Both the position numbers and the translations under genes were made by a program. From positions 496,001-560,000 of the forward strand of contig NZ_JAKFFS010000001.1 in the NCBI RefSeq assembly GCF_021502725.1: a DNA stretch of 64,000 bases. Reading direction: 5' to 3'. This stretch comes from Dyadobacter sp. CY345. Lineage in GTDB: Bacteria; Bacteroidota; Bacteroidia; Cytophagales; Spirosomataceae. The notes under the pieces were generated by a model. It was not told the DNA's origin, did no database searches, and saw nothing but the letters and a program-made list of their open reading frames with translations. This document shows positions 1 to 8,364 of this stretch, piece after piece (position 1 is the first letter of the stretch; every line of letters begins with the position of its first letter).

Positions 1-934
1 GCTGCGCGATATCGGGATTCCAGACAGGTTTTGGTGTATTTCCATAATGCTGTGTGTAACATTCACGCAAACCGGCAACCGCAGAGCCCTTAGTTCCGTC
101 TACTTGCAAAGTGAGCAGATCGTCACGTCGCACACGAACGGTCCAGGAAGAATTGAACTGAGCGATGACATTATCTTCCAATTCAAACGTGGCATAACAC
201 GCATCGTCTGCGGTACATTTATATGGTTTCCCGTTTTCATCAATTCTTTCAGGAATATGGGTCGCACCCAGACAAGAAACTGCTTTTACTTTACCAAAAA
301 GATTGTCCAGCACATACCGCCAGTGGCAAAGCATATCGACAATAATTCCACCGTCATCTTCCTTGCGGTAGTTCCAGGAAGGGCGCTGAGCCGGAACGGT
401 ATGCCCTTCAAAAACCCAGTATCCGAATTCGCCACGGACTGAAAGTATTTTTCCGAAAAAGCCATTTTCCATTAATCGCATCAATTTCAGCATACCTGGA
501 AGCCATAATTTATCCTGAACAACACCATTTTTAAGTCCGGCAGCTGTTGCCAGTTCGTATAGTTCCAGTGCTTCTTCTGTGGTGGTTCCTGTCGGTTTTT
601 CGCAATAAATATGTTTCCCTGCCAAAATTGCCTTTTTTACCGCAGGCGCGCGGCGGCCGGTAACCTGTGCGTCAAAATAAATCTGGAAATGCGGATCTGC
701 TAAAACAGAATCCAGGTCTGTTGTAAATTTGTTAATGCCCGATTGTTTTCCAAGTGCTTCCAGCTTTGATGCATTTCTTCCAACCAGGATTGGATCAGGC
801 ATAATAACCTCATCGGCTGATATTTTCACACCACCTTGATCGATAATGGCTTTAATCGAACGAAGTAAATGCTGGTTTGTTCCCATCCGGCCAGTTACGC
901 CGTTCATGATAATGCCAATAGTATGAGTTTTCAT
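1..934 (-). CDS. Gfo/Idh/MocA family oxidoreductase, C-terminus beyond window
   Basis: Read on the minus strand from ATG at 934, the frame is open for 311 codons to the window edge, so the C-terminus is missing (family usual length about 350-400). The N-terminus carries a Rossmann GxxGRMG turn near residues 11-17, and a CEKP motif near residue 110 is the hallmark of the family's NAD(P)-dependent sugar dehydrogenases. The exact substrate cannot be read. It follows the sugar isomerase and GH88 genes on the same strand, which suggests oxidation of a sugar released by the hydrolase. Family assignment is firm; substrate is inference. Confidence 0.88.
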   Translation of the reverse strand, partial: MKTHTIGIIMNGVTGRMGTNQHLLRSIKAIIDQGGVKISADEVIMPDPILVGRNASKLEALGKQSGINKFTTDLDSVLADPHFQIYFDAQVTGRRAPAVKKAILAGKHIYCEKPTGTTTEEALELYELATAAGLKNGVVQDKLWLPGMLKLMRLMENGFFGKILSVRGEFGYWVFEGHTVPAQRPSWNYRKEDDGGIIVDMLCHWRYVLDNLFGKVKAVSCLGATHIPERIDENGKPYKCTADDACYATFELEDNVIAQFNSSWTVRVRRDDLLTLQVDGTKGSAVAGLRECYTQHYGNTPKPVWNPDIAQ

Positions 935-1008
935 TTTTTGTAGGTTTTGGCGGTTAGCTTTTGGCAAAATGTAGTTTTTGTATTTTGAGTCAATTATGAT
1001 AAGCAAGC

Positions 1009-1827
1009 CTACACGTGTTGTATAAAGGCGTCTGTTATTTCTTTGAGAAAAATATTCTGATCTTTTGCCCAGTGGATATTAGAAAATATCTCGACCTCAC
1101 AAAAACCATCAAATCCCGTCGCCTCAACCCAACTTCGTATTTTTTTCAGGTTTATACAGCCTTCTCCCATCAATCCACGGTCATTCAAAAGGTCGATTGT
1201 ATTTACTTTCCAATCGCAAACATGGTAAGCGAAAAGATTTCCATTGGCTCCGCAGCGTGCAATTTCTTTTTCTAAATCCTGGTCCCACCACAAATGATAT
1301 ACATCCACAGCTACACCGACATAGGCAGATTTGAATAATTCCGCCATATCATTAGCCTGCCCGAGCGTGTTGATCGCAGAACGGTCTGCGGCATACATGG
1401 GATGTAAAGGTTCGATGGCAAGTTTTACATTAAGCTTTTCTGCCAGCGGCAAAATCGCTTCGATACCTTCGCGTATCTGATTTCTTGAAATGTCCAGAGA
1501 TTGGTCAGGCGAGGCGCCACAAACCAGCACGATCATCGGAGCTCCCAAAGTTGCGGCTTCTTCGAGCAGTTTTTTATTATGATCAATCGCCTGCGCTCGT
1601 CCGGCGCTGCTGGTATGTGGAAAAAAGCCACCCCTGACATAAGAAACAATTTCCAAACCGGCACTGCGAATAATTTCTCCGGCGTGTTTGGGCCCTATAC
1701 CTTCCGTAGCATTTTGCCAGACACTAATTCCCTTGATTCCCGCAGCCGCATATTTTTCAACCGCCACAGGAAGAGCCCACGGTTTTGTAGTAATGGTATG
1801 GATGCAGCAACGATCAAGAGAAAGCAT
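1009..1827 (-). CDS. Sugar phosphate isomerase/epimerase (AP endonuclease 2-like TIM barrel)
   Basis: A 272-residue protein with the xylose isomerase-like TIM-barrel pattern. Strand motifs include KGISVW near residue 33, an LAIEPLHP metal-ligand segment near 135, [12 protein letters not shown] near 170 and a late CEVEIFS strand near 243. These supply the Glu/Asp/His residues that bind a divalent metal in this superfamily. It likely isomerises or epimerises a sugar or sugar acid in the cytoplasm. It lies between the GH88 gene and the Gfo/Idh/MocA oxidoreductase (74-bp gap to the latter), all on the minus strand, consistent with one catabolic unit. No signal peptide is seen. Substrate unknown. 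Confidence 0.82.
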   Translation of the reverse strand: MLSLDRCCIHTITTKPWALPVAVEKYAAAGIKGISVWQNATEGIGPKHAGEIIRSAGLEIVSYVRGGFFPHTSSAGRAQAIDHNKKLLEEAATLGAPMIVLVCGASPDQSLDISRNQIREGIEAILPLAEKLNVKLAIEPLHPMYAADRSAINTLGQANDMAELFKSAYVGVAVDVYHLWWDQDLEKEIARCGANGNLFAYHVCDWKVNTIDLLNDRGLMGEGCINLKKIRSWVEATGFDGFCEVEIFSNIHWAKDQNIFLKEITDAFIQHV

Positions 1828-1840
1828 GTTGTTTTAATGT

Positions 1841-2100
1841 TTAATTGTTAAGGGTTAATTGTTAATGGTTAAGGGTTAATTGTTAATGATTAATTGTTAA
1901 GGGTTAATGGGTAACTTTTAGGGATTAATTGTTAATGATCGGGTTGGTAAAGTGTTCATTATGTGGGTTAAGTGTTGATTATTGGAGCTTTGAGAGGGTT
2001 TTAACCCTAAGAATTTTTGTTCTTAAAGACAAAGTGTCGCTACTATCATCAATCTTCGAGTCTCCAAACATTAATCCTTAACCATTAACAATTAACCATT
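1841..2100. repeat. Degenerate AT-rich short repeats with an inverted block at the far end
   Basis: Positions 1841-1938 are an irregular array of GGTTAATTGTTAATG-like units, at least five overlapping copies. Positions 2071-2100 hold the same motif in reverse orientation (TTAACCATTAACAATTAACC). The two blocks could pair across the intergenic gap between the GH88 and isomerase genes. The inverted block runs into the GH88 stop codon at 2092-2094. Units vary in length and there are no unique spacers. It may act as a transcript-end or mRNA-stabilising structure, or be slipped-strand low-complexity sequence. Confidence 0.6.
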
Positions 2101-3477
2101 GATTGCTCCCAAATACGTATAATAGGGCAGATCCTTATTAATCCTGTGAACATAAAGTGCCACTTCCCGCGCATGATAGTCGCCCCACATACATGATTCG
2201 CCGTTTGGCACTTTCTGACCGGCGGGGATATTGTCCCAGCCATTTGGACGGTGATAAACCGAGTGCAGAATTAATCCCTGGTGGGTTGGATCGGTCGATA
2301 AATAGGGCTCGTCAAACAAAGTATTTAAGGTGGTCAACCCGGCTTGCCAGTACTTATCGCCTTGTTCAGCCTCATTTTTGTCCTTTAAGTATTTTCCCAA
2401 TCGGAAAAGTCCCTGCGCCCCGATGGCGGCTGCTGAGCTGTCGATTGGTTCAAAATCGTTATAAGGATCAGAAGTTCGGGTGGTATAATCGCCTAATTTG
2501 TAAAGTTCCGGAGCTCCGGTATCCCAGTAAGGAATTCCATCAGAAGCTGTGTTTTCGATATAAAAATCACAGGTAGCTTTGGCTGCCTTCAAGTAAATGT
2601 TTTCAATTGTTTCTCGACCGCCGAGCGGTGCCAGTTCTTCATCTGAAAAGTAAGGCAGTGATTCCAGCTGTTCCGCAAAACCCGCCATTGCCCAGGCAAG
2701 TCCGCGGGTCCAGGTTGTAAATCCTGAAAAACCCTGCTGTGAATTTGGACAACGGAAATTGCCATCGTTTGTGTTAAACACACTTTCGTGTGCAGTTCGG
2801 CCCCACAGATCATAACTATCGCGGCCTTCTCCATAAAAAACAGAATATTTTGCAGTAGCCAGCGAATGATACGTTCCTCGTTCCAGTAAACTGGTTTTTA
2901 CATCATTTTCGCCCATCAATCCGTGTCCCATCAAATGAGATACCATTAAGGCGCGCACCGAACGAATGGTATCAACAAAAAGCGAATGAGGGCCATTGAA
3001 AGAATGGATATAACCCTGTCCGTCCCTGGTTTTCGTCCAGCGTTTTGCTTGAACCGCTCCGGAAATTTTTAAAGCCAGTTCGTAGAAGTCACGCTCCCAT
3101 TTGTTTTCTTCAATTCTTCCCTCATTCATCAAACGAAGCAAGTTTCCATAAGTACTGACATTGTTAAACCCATGGTCATGAACACCAAAATGATCCACGT
3201 GCGAGGACATATAGTCCACCGTGTTTTTTTTTGCTTTTGCCAAAAAGGAATCATCACCGGTCGCATCAAATTGCAAAACCTCTGCGCCATACTGAAAACC
3301 CTGCGTCCATTCTGTCCAGCCGCGGGTTGTATATTTTCCGTTAACAGTGAAAACAGGAGAGCCCTTCGTTGTATCGTATTCCTCAGAAATCAGATTAATT
3401 TTTTCGGCTGAAAGTTGCCACAACCGGTCAATTTTTGGTTGAAGTGAAGCCGCGGTCAGGTCGTTGCGAATTTCCAT
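2092..3477 (-). CDS. Glycoside hydrolase family 88, unsaturated uronyl hydrolase
   Basis: 461 residues with an (alpha/alpha)6-barrel GH88 pattern. A HDHGF motif holds Asp at about residue 101, equivalent to a conserved acidic residue of unsaturated glucuronyl hydrolases. A GLAWAMAGF segment, a DSSAAAIGAQGL segment and a C-terminal WGDYHAREV motif follow. The family releases 4,5-unsaturated uronic acids from oligosaccharides made by polysaccharide lyases. No clear signal peptide is present, so the protein may be cytoplasmic, or the start may lie upstream. A good promoter sits just before it, and the AraC gene upstream is a plausible regulator. Family call is strong; natural polymer (pectin, glycosaminoglycan or ulvan-like) is not determined. 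Confidence 0.88.
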   Translation of the reverse strand: MEIRNDLTAASLQPKIDRLWQLSAEKINLISEEYDTTKGSPVFTVNGKYTTRGWTEWTQGFQYGAEVLQFDATGDDSFLAKAKKNTVDYMSSHVDHFGVHDHGFNNVSTYGNLLRLMNEGRIEENKWERDFYELALKISGAVQAKRWTKTRDGQGYIHSFNGPHSLFVDTIRSVRALMVSHLMGHGLMGENDVKTSLLERGTYHSLATAKYSVFYGEGRDSYDLWGRTAHESVFNTNDGNFRCPNSQQGFSGFTTWTRGLAWAMAGFAEQLESLPYFSDEELAPLGGRETIENIYLKAAKATCDFYIENTASDGIPYWDTGAPELYKLGDYTTRTSDPYNDFEPIDSSAAAIGAQGLFRLGKYLKDKNEAEQGDKYWQAGLTTLNTLFDEPYLSTDPTHQGLILHSVYHRPNGWDNIPAGQKVPNGESCMWGDYHAREVALYVHRINKDLPYYTYLGAING

Positions 3478-3523
3478 GAATAAATATCAAAGTATTGTTT
3501 AGCCTTTTTATTTTAGGATAATA

Positions 3524-3554
3524 CAAAGATATATTTCTGAAAATATGTTGACAA
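3524..3554 (-). promoter_or_regulatory. Bacteroidota-type promoter for the GH88 gene
   Basis: On the minus strand there is TTG (3554-3552), a 20-base spacer and TATCTTTG (3531-3524). This fits the Bacteroidota major sigma consensus TTG/TAnnTTTG. Predicted transcription starts near 3517, about 40 bases before the GH88 ATG. It suggests GH88 and the genes after it can be transcribed separately from the AraC gene. Confidence 0.6.
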
Positions 3555-3569
3555 GGTACATTTTTGCTA

Positions 3570-4481
3570 TTAAATGGTACTTTTCCGAACATGTTCCCGA
3601 TATTCATTAGGCGTTAGTCCGGACTTGCGTTTGAAAATTCTTCCAAAATAGGAAGGGTCGTCTATATGGATGTGGTAAGCAATTTCCTTACTGCTGAGAT
3701 TGGTAAAAACCAGAAGCCTCTTGGCCTCTAAAAGCAGTTTGTCGAGGATATATTCCTGCGTTTGCACGCCCAGAAATCGTTTCACAGTTTTACCTAAATA
3801 GTCCGGCGAAACATTCAGTATCGTTGCATACTGCTGGACTTCATGCATTTCCCTGAAATTTTTTTCAACCAACTCTTGAAATCTCCCGACTATTTCGGGT
3901 ACAGATGAAGCTGATTGTAAGTGTGCATGGGAGACTTTTTGGTTAATAATGGCACATTTCTGTAATAACAGACCCAGATACTGACCAAGCATGTTTTGAT
4001 CTGGTTCGTTACCCAAATGATCCTCAACCATATTTTCCAGAATGTTATGAAAATAATGTCGTTCCGCCGGCGATAGTTTTAACACTGGCTGGCGTTTGTT
4101 AACCTGGAAAAAAGGAAAATTCGACAAAGACGGACTTCCCGGATTGTAAAACGTATAAAAATCTTCTGAAAAAGCGACTATAAACCCCTGGCAAGGGGCG
4201 GCAAAAGTAAGCAGGTGAACTTGTCCGGGTGTGACAAAATGCATCCCCGTTCCCTGCATCGTGTAGGAGTGGAAATCAATTTCATGAAAGCCCTGGCCTT
4301 CTTCAATAAATAAAATCTCGTAATAAGTATGACGGTGTGGCGTATCGGTGGGAAGCGGAGTGATTGGCAGCGCCTCAGGTATTTGAGACGGAACATCACT
4401 GTTTTTAAACCGATAAATTTTAAGTGCCGGAACCTGGCTCTGCGACTTTGGAAGCGAATGAACGGGTATGGCATCGGGCAT
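3570..4481 (-). CDS. AraC family transcriptional regulator
   Basis: 303 residues. The N-terminal half has a cupin-like sensing domain with a PHRHTYYEILFI strand near residues 50-60. The last ~100 residues carry two helix-turn-helix motifs: first around VQQYATILNVSPDYLGKTVKRF, then SKEIAYHIHIDDPSYFGRIFKRKSG and the closing LTPNEYR signature. It probably activates the downstream GH88/isomerase/oxidoreductase genes in response to a sugar ligand. Its ATG is 9 bases after the DUF4126 stop, so the two are probably cotranscribed. Role of the regulon is inferred from neighbours. Confidence 0.88.
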   Translation of the reverse strand: MPDAIPVHSLPKSQSQVPALKIYRFKNSDVPSQIPEALPITPLPTDTPHRHTYYEILFIEEGQGFHEIDFHSYTMQGTGMHFVTPGQVHLLTFAAPCQGFIVAFSEDFYTFYNPGSPSLSNFPFFQVNKRQPVLKLSPAERHYFHNILENMVEDHLGNEPDQNMLGQYLGLLLQKCAIINQKVSHAHLQSASSVPEIVGRFQELVEKNFREMHEVQQYATILNVSPDYLGKTVKRFLGVQTQEYILDKLLLEAKRLLVFTNLSSKEIAYHIHIDDPSYFGRIFKRKSGLTPNEYREHVRKSTI

Positions 4482-4490
4482 GAAAGTACG

Positions 4491-5048
4491 CTATTTTGAT
4501 TTTTTTAAACTGGCAATCCTTTTGAAAAGCCACAAAACGAGCAGAACTACCAGGACCATTGCAATCAATGGCAAAAAAATAGCCAGACCGGATAAGCTGA
4601 ACGAAGCAATATTTTCAGCGGTAGATACCACCGGATTTCCCAGTCCTGCTGTTGTCTTGGACGAAAGTAAACGGAGCAGACCCGTACCGACCTGGACAAG
4701 TCCGGCTGTTCCGCCACCAACAATAAGCCCCAAACCCCAATGCAACACTGGATTGTCGATCTGGATAAAGGAGGTAGATAGTAATGTTCCGGCAATAACG
4801 GCCGCCGGTGTTGCAATGGTGTCGAGCAGATTATCAATAAAAGGGATGTAATAACCGCCAATTTCCGCAATCGATGCTGTAAGTAACAGGAAGAAAGCCG
4901 GCCAGGTTGAGAGCCACGCAAAACTCTCGCCCGGCGTTACCCAGCCGCTCATGGCTGCAATATTGGCGACCAGCATAGGCAGGAAAACCCGAAAACCGCT
5001 GCTGGCGCTCAAACCCAGTCCAAGACATATACTAAGAAATATTTCCAT
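4491..5048 (-). CDS. DUF4126 domain membrane protein
   Basis: 185 residues with about five hydrophobic helices. It has the glycine-rich SASSGFRVFLP segment near residues 15-25 and GLIVGGGTAGLVQ near 110, typical of DUF4126. No catalytic residues are known for the family. The C-terminus is a basic tail (KRIASLKKSK). It is the first gene of a minus-strand pair with the AraC regulator. Function unknown; location in the inner membrane is inferred from the hydrophobic segments. Confidence 0.75.
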   Translation of the reverse strand: MEIFLSICLGLGLSASSGFRVFLPMLVANIAAMSGWVTPGESFAWLSTWPAFFLLLTASIAEIGGYYIPFIDNLLDTIATPAAVIAGTLLSTSFIQIDNPVLHWGLGLIVGGGTAGLVQVGTGLLRLLSSKTTAGLGNPVVSTAENIASFSLSGLAIFLPLIAMVLVVLLVLWLFKRIASLKKSK

Positions 5049-5230
5049 GATTTTAAGCGTCTAGCGGTGTGAGCTGAATGTCCGGCAGATAAGAAAGTTA
5101 GGCAAAAATTTGATTTCTTCGTTTCTTTGGTGACGAATTTAACTTTTTCGTTGTTGATTATTTGTGATACAAAAAAGCCCGTGGAAGTTTATCAACCAAT
5201 GGCTAATAATTAGAAAACAACCACCAGTCT

Positions 5231-7000
5231 GTGAACCAGGAAACCAAAAGCGGTCAGATATTTGATCTCCCCACACTTAAACGTTTATACACGTTCGTTC
5301 GGCCATACCAGGGTAAGTTTTATTTACTCATCGCGATCATTATGATCAACGCTGTGCTGGCTCCTCTAACGCCGTTATTGATAAAATACACGATTGACAA
5401 ACCCATTGCGGAAGGAAATTATAATCAGCTGGCGTTAATGTTGGCCGTCATGGTTGTGGTTTTGATCGTTCAGGGTTTTGTGCAGTTCTGGAATACCTAC
5501 ATGGCAGGCTGGCTTGGACAATATATTATCCGTGATATCCGCGTTCAGTTGTATGAAAAGATTATTGGGTTAAGACTTAAATTTTTTGATAACACACCCA
5601 TCGGACGTTTGGTGACCAGAACGATTTCTGACGTGGAAACGCTTTCCAATGTATTCAGTGATGGTATGGCGGCAATTGCGGGCGACATTTTGCAGCTGGT
5701 TCTGATCATCGGAGTAATGTTTTATACCGATTGGAAATTGTCGTTAATCAGTCTTTCGATGATTCCGTTGATGCTGTTTTGTACTTATGTCTTCAAGGAA
5801 AAAATCAAAGATGCCTTTAATGAAGTGCGTGCGGCGGTTTCCAATCTGAATTCTTTTGTTCAGGAGCATATTACCGGCATGAGCATCGTGCAGATTTTTA
5901 GCAGTGAAGATATTGAGTATAAAAAGTTTGAAGAAATTAATAAGGTGCATCGGGATGCTAACATTCGTTCTATTTTATACTATTCGATTTACTTTCCTGT
6001 TGCTGATGTAATTTCTGCGGCGGGTACCGGTCTGGTGGTTTGGTATGGTTCCAAACAGATATTGAATGCAGAAGTTACTTTTGGTACGGTGACAGCATTT
6101 GTCATGTTTATTAACCTGTTTTTCAGGCCGATTCGTCAACTTGCTGACCGTTTCAATACTTTGCAAATGGGGATTGTTAGTACCGACAGGATCCTGACGC
6201 TTTTGGATAGCAATGAATATACCGCCAATGACGGTGATTTTATACCCGAAAAATTGCGCGGGGAAGTAGAATTTAAAGAGGTCTGGTTTGCTTACAACGA
6301 TGAAGATTATGTTTTAAAAAATATTAATTTCAAAGTAAATGAGGGCGAGACCATTGCTTTTGTGGGAGCGACTGGCGCAGGAAAATCGTCCATTATCAAT
6401 TTGCTGAGTCGTTTTTATGATATTAACAAAGGGCAAATTTTCATCGATGGCCGGGAAGTACATGAATTTGAACTGACCGCTTTAAGAAGAAATATAGGTG
6501 TTGTTTTGCAGGATGTATTTCTGTTTTCTGATACAATTGAAAACAATATTCGTCTGGGCGATGATACCATCACCCACGAAAAAATTGTGGAAGCGGCCAG
6601 GCTGGTCGGCGTTCACGATTTTATCGAACGATTACCTGGTGGGTATACCTACAATGTTATGGAGCGGGGCGCCACATTATCAGTCGGGCAGCGCCAGTTG
6701 ATTTCATTTGTACGCGCTATGGTTCACGATCCAAAGATTATTGTGTTGGACGAAGCCACGTCATCTGTCGACAGCGAAACCGAGGAACTTATTCAGAAAG
6801 CAATTGAAAAATTAATGAAGGGTAGAACGGCGATCGTTATTGCGCACCGTCTGTCCACCATTCAGGAAGCAAATAAAATTATCGTAGTAGATAAAGGTGA
6901 AATCAAAGAGGAAGGTACGCACGAGCAACTGCTTGAAAAAGAGGGTTTTTACGCAAATCTGTACCGGATGCAGTATAAGGAGGTTTTGAAGATTGGCTAG
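5231..7000 (+). CDS. ABC transporter, fused permease/ATP-binding (exporter type)
   Basis: 589 residues with the layout of a half-size type IV ABC exporter. An N-terminal six-helix transmembrane domain spans roughly residues 20-320, including the conserved FDNTPIGRLVTRTISDVE coupling region near 115-135. The nucleotide-binding domain has Walker A GATGAGKSS near 380, signature LSVGQRQL near 484, Walker B IIVLDEATSSVD near 505 and the AHRLST His switch. It would act as a homodimer in the inner membrane, exporting lipid, drug or peptide; MsbA-like proteins share this plan. ATG at 5231 puts the first helix after a short cytosolic tail. It is monocistronic, with a terminator just after it. Substrate cannot be assigned. 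Confidence 0.9.
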   Translation: MNQETKSGQIFDLPTLKRLYTFVRPYQGKFYLLIAIIMINAVLAPLTPLLIKYTIDKPIAEGNYNQLALMLAVMVVVLIVQGFVQFWNTYMAGWLGQYIIRDIRVQLYEKIIGLRLKFFDNTPIGRLVTRTISDVETLSNVFSDGMAAIAGDILQLVLIIGVMFYTDWKLSLISLSMIPLMLFCTYVFKEKIKDAFNEVRAAVSNLNSFVQEHITGMSIVQIFSSEDIEYKKFEEINKVHRDANIRSILYYSIYFPVADVISAAGTGLVVWYGSKQILNAEVTFGTVTAFVMFINLFFRPIRQLADRFNTLQMGIVSTDRILTLLDSNEYTANDGDFIPEKLRGEVEFKEVWFAYNDEDYVLKNINFKVNEGETIAFVGATGAGKSSIINLLSRFYDINKGQIFIDGREVHEFELTALRRNIGVVLQDVFLFSDTIENNIRLGDDTITHEKIVEAARLVGVHDFIERLPGGYTYNVMERGATLSVGQRQLISFVRAMVHDPKIIVLDEATSSVDSETEELIQKAIEKLMKGRTAIVIAHRLSTIQEANKIIVVDKGEIKEEGTHEQLLEKEGFYANLYRMQYKEVLKIG

Positions 7001-7025
7001 GTAATCTCTTTAAAAATAGTAATTG

Positions 7026-7065
7026 AAACCAACTTGTTTTTGATGTAGAATAAGTTGGTTTTTTG
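7026..7065 (+). terminator. Intrinsic terminator after the ABC exporter
   Basis: A 10-bp perfect stem (AAACCAACTT with AAGTTGGTTT) with a 16-base loop is followed by a T run, 26 bases after the exporter stop codon. Confidence 0.75.
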
Positions 7066-7074
7066 TTGCTAAAC

Positions 7075-7104
7075 TATTTTAATCGAAGTTGGAATAAAGT
7101 TTTT
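7075..7104 (+). repeat. 30-bp direct repeat, copy 1 (upstream of small membrane genes)
   Basis: A 30-base block with core AATCGAAGTTGGAATAAAG matches 7741-7770 at 29 of 30 positions. It lies 169 bases before the first small membrane gene and directly after the exporter terminator. It may be a shared promoter or operator, or the footprint of a duplication. Confidence 0.7.
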
Positions 7105-7272
7105 TGGAATGTAATTATTTATTTAAAATTGCTTACGCACTGCAAATTGATAGATGCTTGATGTTTTAAAGTTTACGCTATGAGATTGTAATTTGTCAAT
7201 GAGCAATTTTTGTCTGATACAGATTAGGAGAAAAATCAGGGTCTAATATCCAACAAATGAATTTGAGCAGAT

Positions 7273-7464
7273 ATGAGATTTTTAAAATCCAATTTTGGTA
7301 TTATCGCAATTACCTGTTTAATGGGTTGGATGGCTTTTAGGGAATATAAATTACCAAAAGAGCCAGGTGAAAATCTGTACATATTTTATTTATCAACCGG
7401 AGTAATTTTGATTGTCTTGCTCGTGATGATTTATTTCAAACATTACCGTGGAAAAGCAAATTAG
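7273..7464 (+). CDS. Small two-helix membrane protein (63 aa), unknown
   Basis: 63 residues with two hydrophobic helices, about 9-22 and 37-56, and a short basic tail (KHYRGKAN). No known family is recognised. It is the first of three tiny membrane-protein genes between the ABC exporter and PBP1A genes. Small size makes the call uncertain, but the clean helix-loop-helix pattern and the repeated upstream element favour a real gene. Confidence 0.5.
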   Translation: MRFLKSNFGIIAITCLMGWMAFREYKLPKEPGENLYIFYLSTGVILIVLLVMIYFKHYRGKAN

Positions 7465-7496
7465 CTAATTCATTTTCACAATTATACGAAGAGCTT

Positions 7497-7676
7497 ATGG
7501 TTACTAAACCCGCAATCAAAATAATTTCCATATGCCTCTCAGCAGAATCATTTTACCTTTTGTATAAATTACTCTATTTAAATGAAAGTCTTACAAGGCA
7601 AGATATTTGCTTGCTGGTAATTATTCATTTTTGGTTTTTAGTTATTACTTTTTTTAAAAAGCAGAAGAGTCATTGA
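7497..7676 (+). CDS. Small membrane protein (59 aa), unknown
   Basis: An open frame from ATG 7497 to TGA 7674-7676 encodes 59 residues, starting MVTKPAIKIISICL and ending FFKKQKSH. Two hydrophobic stretches are separated by a polar loop and end in a basic cytoplasmic-type tail. It starts 32 bases after the preceding small gene, so the two may be cotranscribed. No family is recognised. It could be spurious, but the arrangement matches its two neighbours. Confidence 0.4.
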   Translation: MVTKPAIKIISICLSAESFYLLYKLLYLNESLTRQDICLLVIIHFWFLVITFFKKQKSH

Positions 7677-7740
7677 GTGGAGAGGGGGCGAAATAGGTAT
7701 TGCTCGTTATTTGCTATTTACGAAATAAAACACTCAGATT

Positions 7741-7770
7741 TATTTTAATCAAAGTTGGAATAAAGTTTTT
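7741..7770 (+). repeat. 30-bp direct repeat, copy 2
   Basis: Differs from 7075-7104 at one position (A for G in the eleventh base). It lies 93 bases before the third small membrane gene at 7864, in the same orientation as copy 1. Confidence 0.7.
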
Positions 7771-7863
7771 AAGTATCTGATTATTAGTCGATATTGTTAT
7801 AATTCTTCAACGTTGTGAATTGCTTAGGATCTTAATCTATTCTAACCTTTTACACACTATCAA

Positions 7864-8064
7864 ATGGGAGTTATTACTGGTAAATTGATTGTCATCATTC
7901 TGGTGATTTGTGGTTTTTATTTGTTGTTAGCGGGTCAATCACTATCTGAATTTAGTAAAGCTTTTCACGGCTCTCATCTGGAAGAAGTTGCTCTTGGATT
8001 TATTGGCGGACTGGTTACCATTTTTTTGCTTAAAAGAAAACCGCAGCGTAAGGTTGGTAAGTAA
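7864..8064 (+). CDS. Small membrane protein (66 aa), unknown
   Basis: 66 residues. There is one strong hydrophobic helix at about 8-24 and a second at about 42-56 (VALGFIGGLVTIFLL), followed by a basic tail KRKPQRKVGK. No family recognised. It is preceded by its own copy of the 30-bp repeat, which suggests separate transcription from the 7273/7497 pair. The 300 bases after it hold only the PBP1A terminator hairpin. Confidence 0.5.
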   Translation: MGVITGKLIVIILVICGFYLLLAGQSLSEFSKAFHGSHLEEVALGFIGGLVTIFLLKRKPQRKVGK

Positions 8065-8319
8065 TGTTTAATTTCAATAATCGTTACTATTCACGGAGCC
8101 ATCTAACCGCCTCCTTGCAATTTAGCGCTTTTTTATTGTCACAACATTTGCCTTATTCAGGACTATTATAAAGTCGGTTTTCCGATTAGCTGGACTTTGT
8201 TTTCTAAAAAGCCTCTGTTTTTCTATGTTTCAATGTCAATCTGTTTTGCAATAGAAGGATGTAAAAAAACATTTCTGATTTTTAAAAGAACTAGATAGTC
8301 TACATTATTTCTATAAAAC

Positions 8320-8355
8320 AATAACGGCGAAAAGGATTTCCTTTTCGCCGTTATT
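8320..8355 (-). terminator. Terminator after the PBP1A gene
   Basis: A perfect 17-bp inverted repeat (arms 8320-8336 and 8339-8355; core AACGGCGAAAAGGA) starts 9 bases past the minus-strand stop codon. The rest of 8065-8364 shows no gene or other structure that I can support. Confidence 0.8.
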
Positions 8356-8364
8356 GTTTTAAAT

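Noticed and set aside
47..442. 131-codon plus-strand frame at the window start
   Set aside because: It is antisense to the Gfo/Idh/MocA gene, whose family motifs are unambiguous.
1841..1938. Possible CRISPR-like array
   Set aside because: Units overlap, vary in length and have no unique spacers; there are no cas genes in the window.
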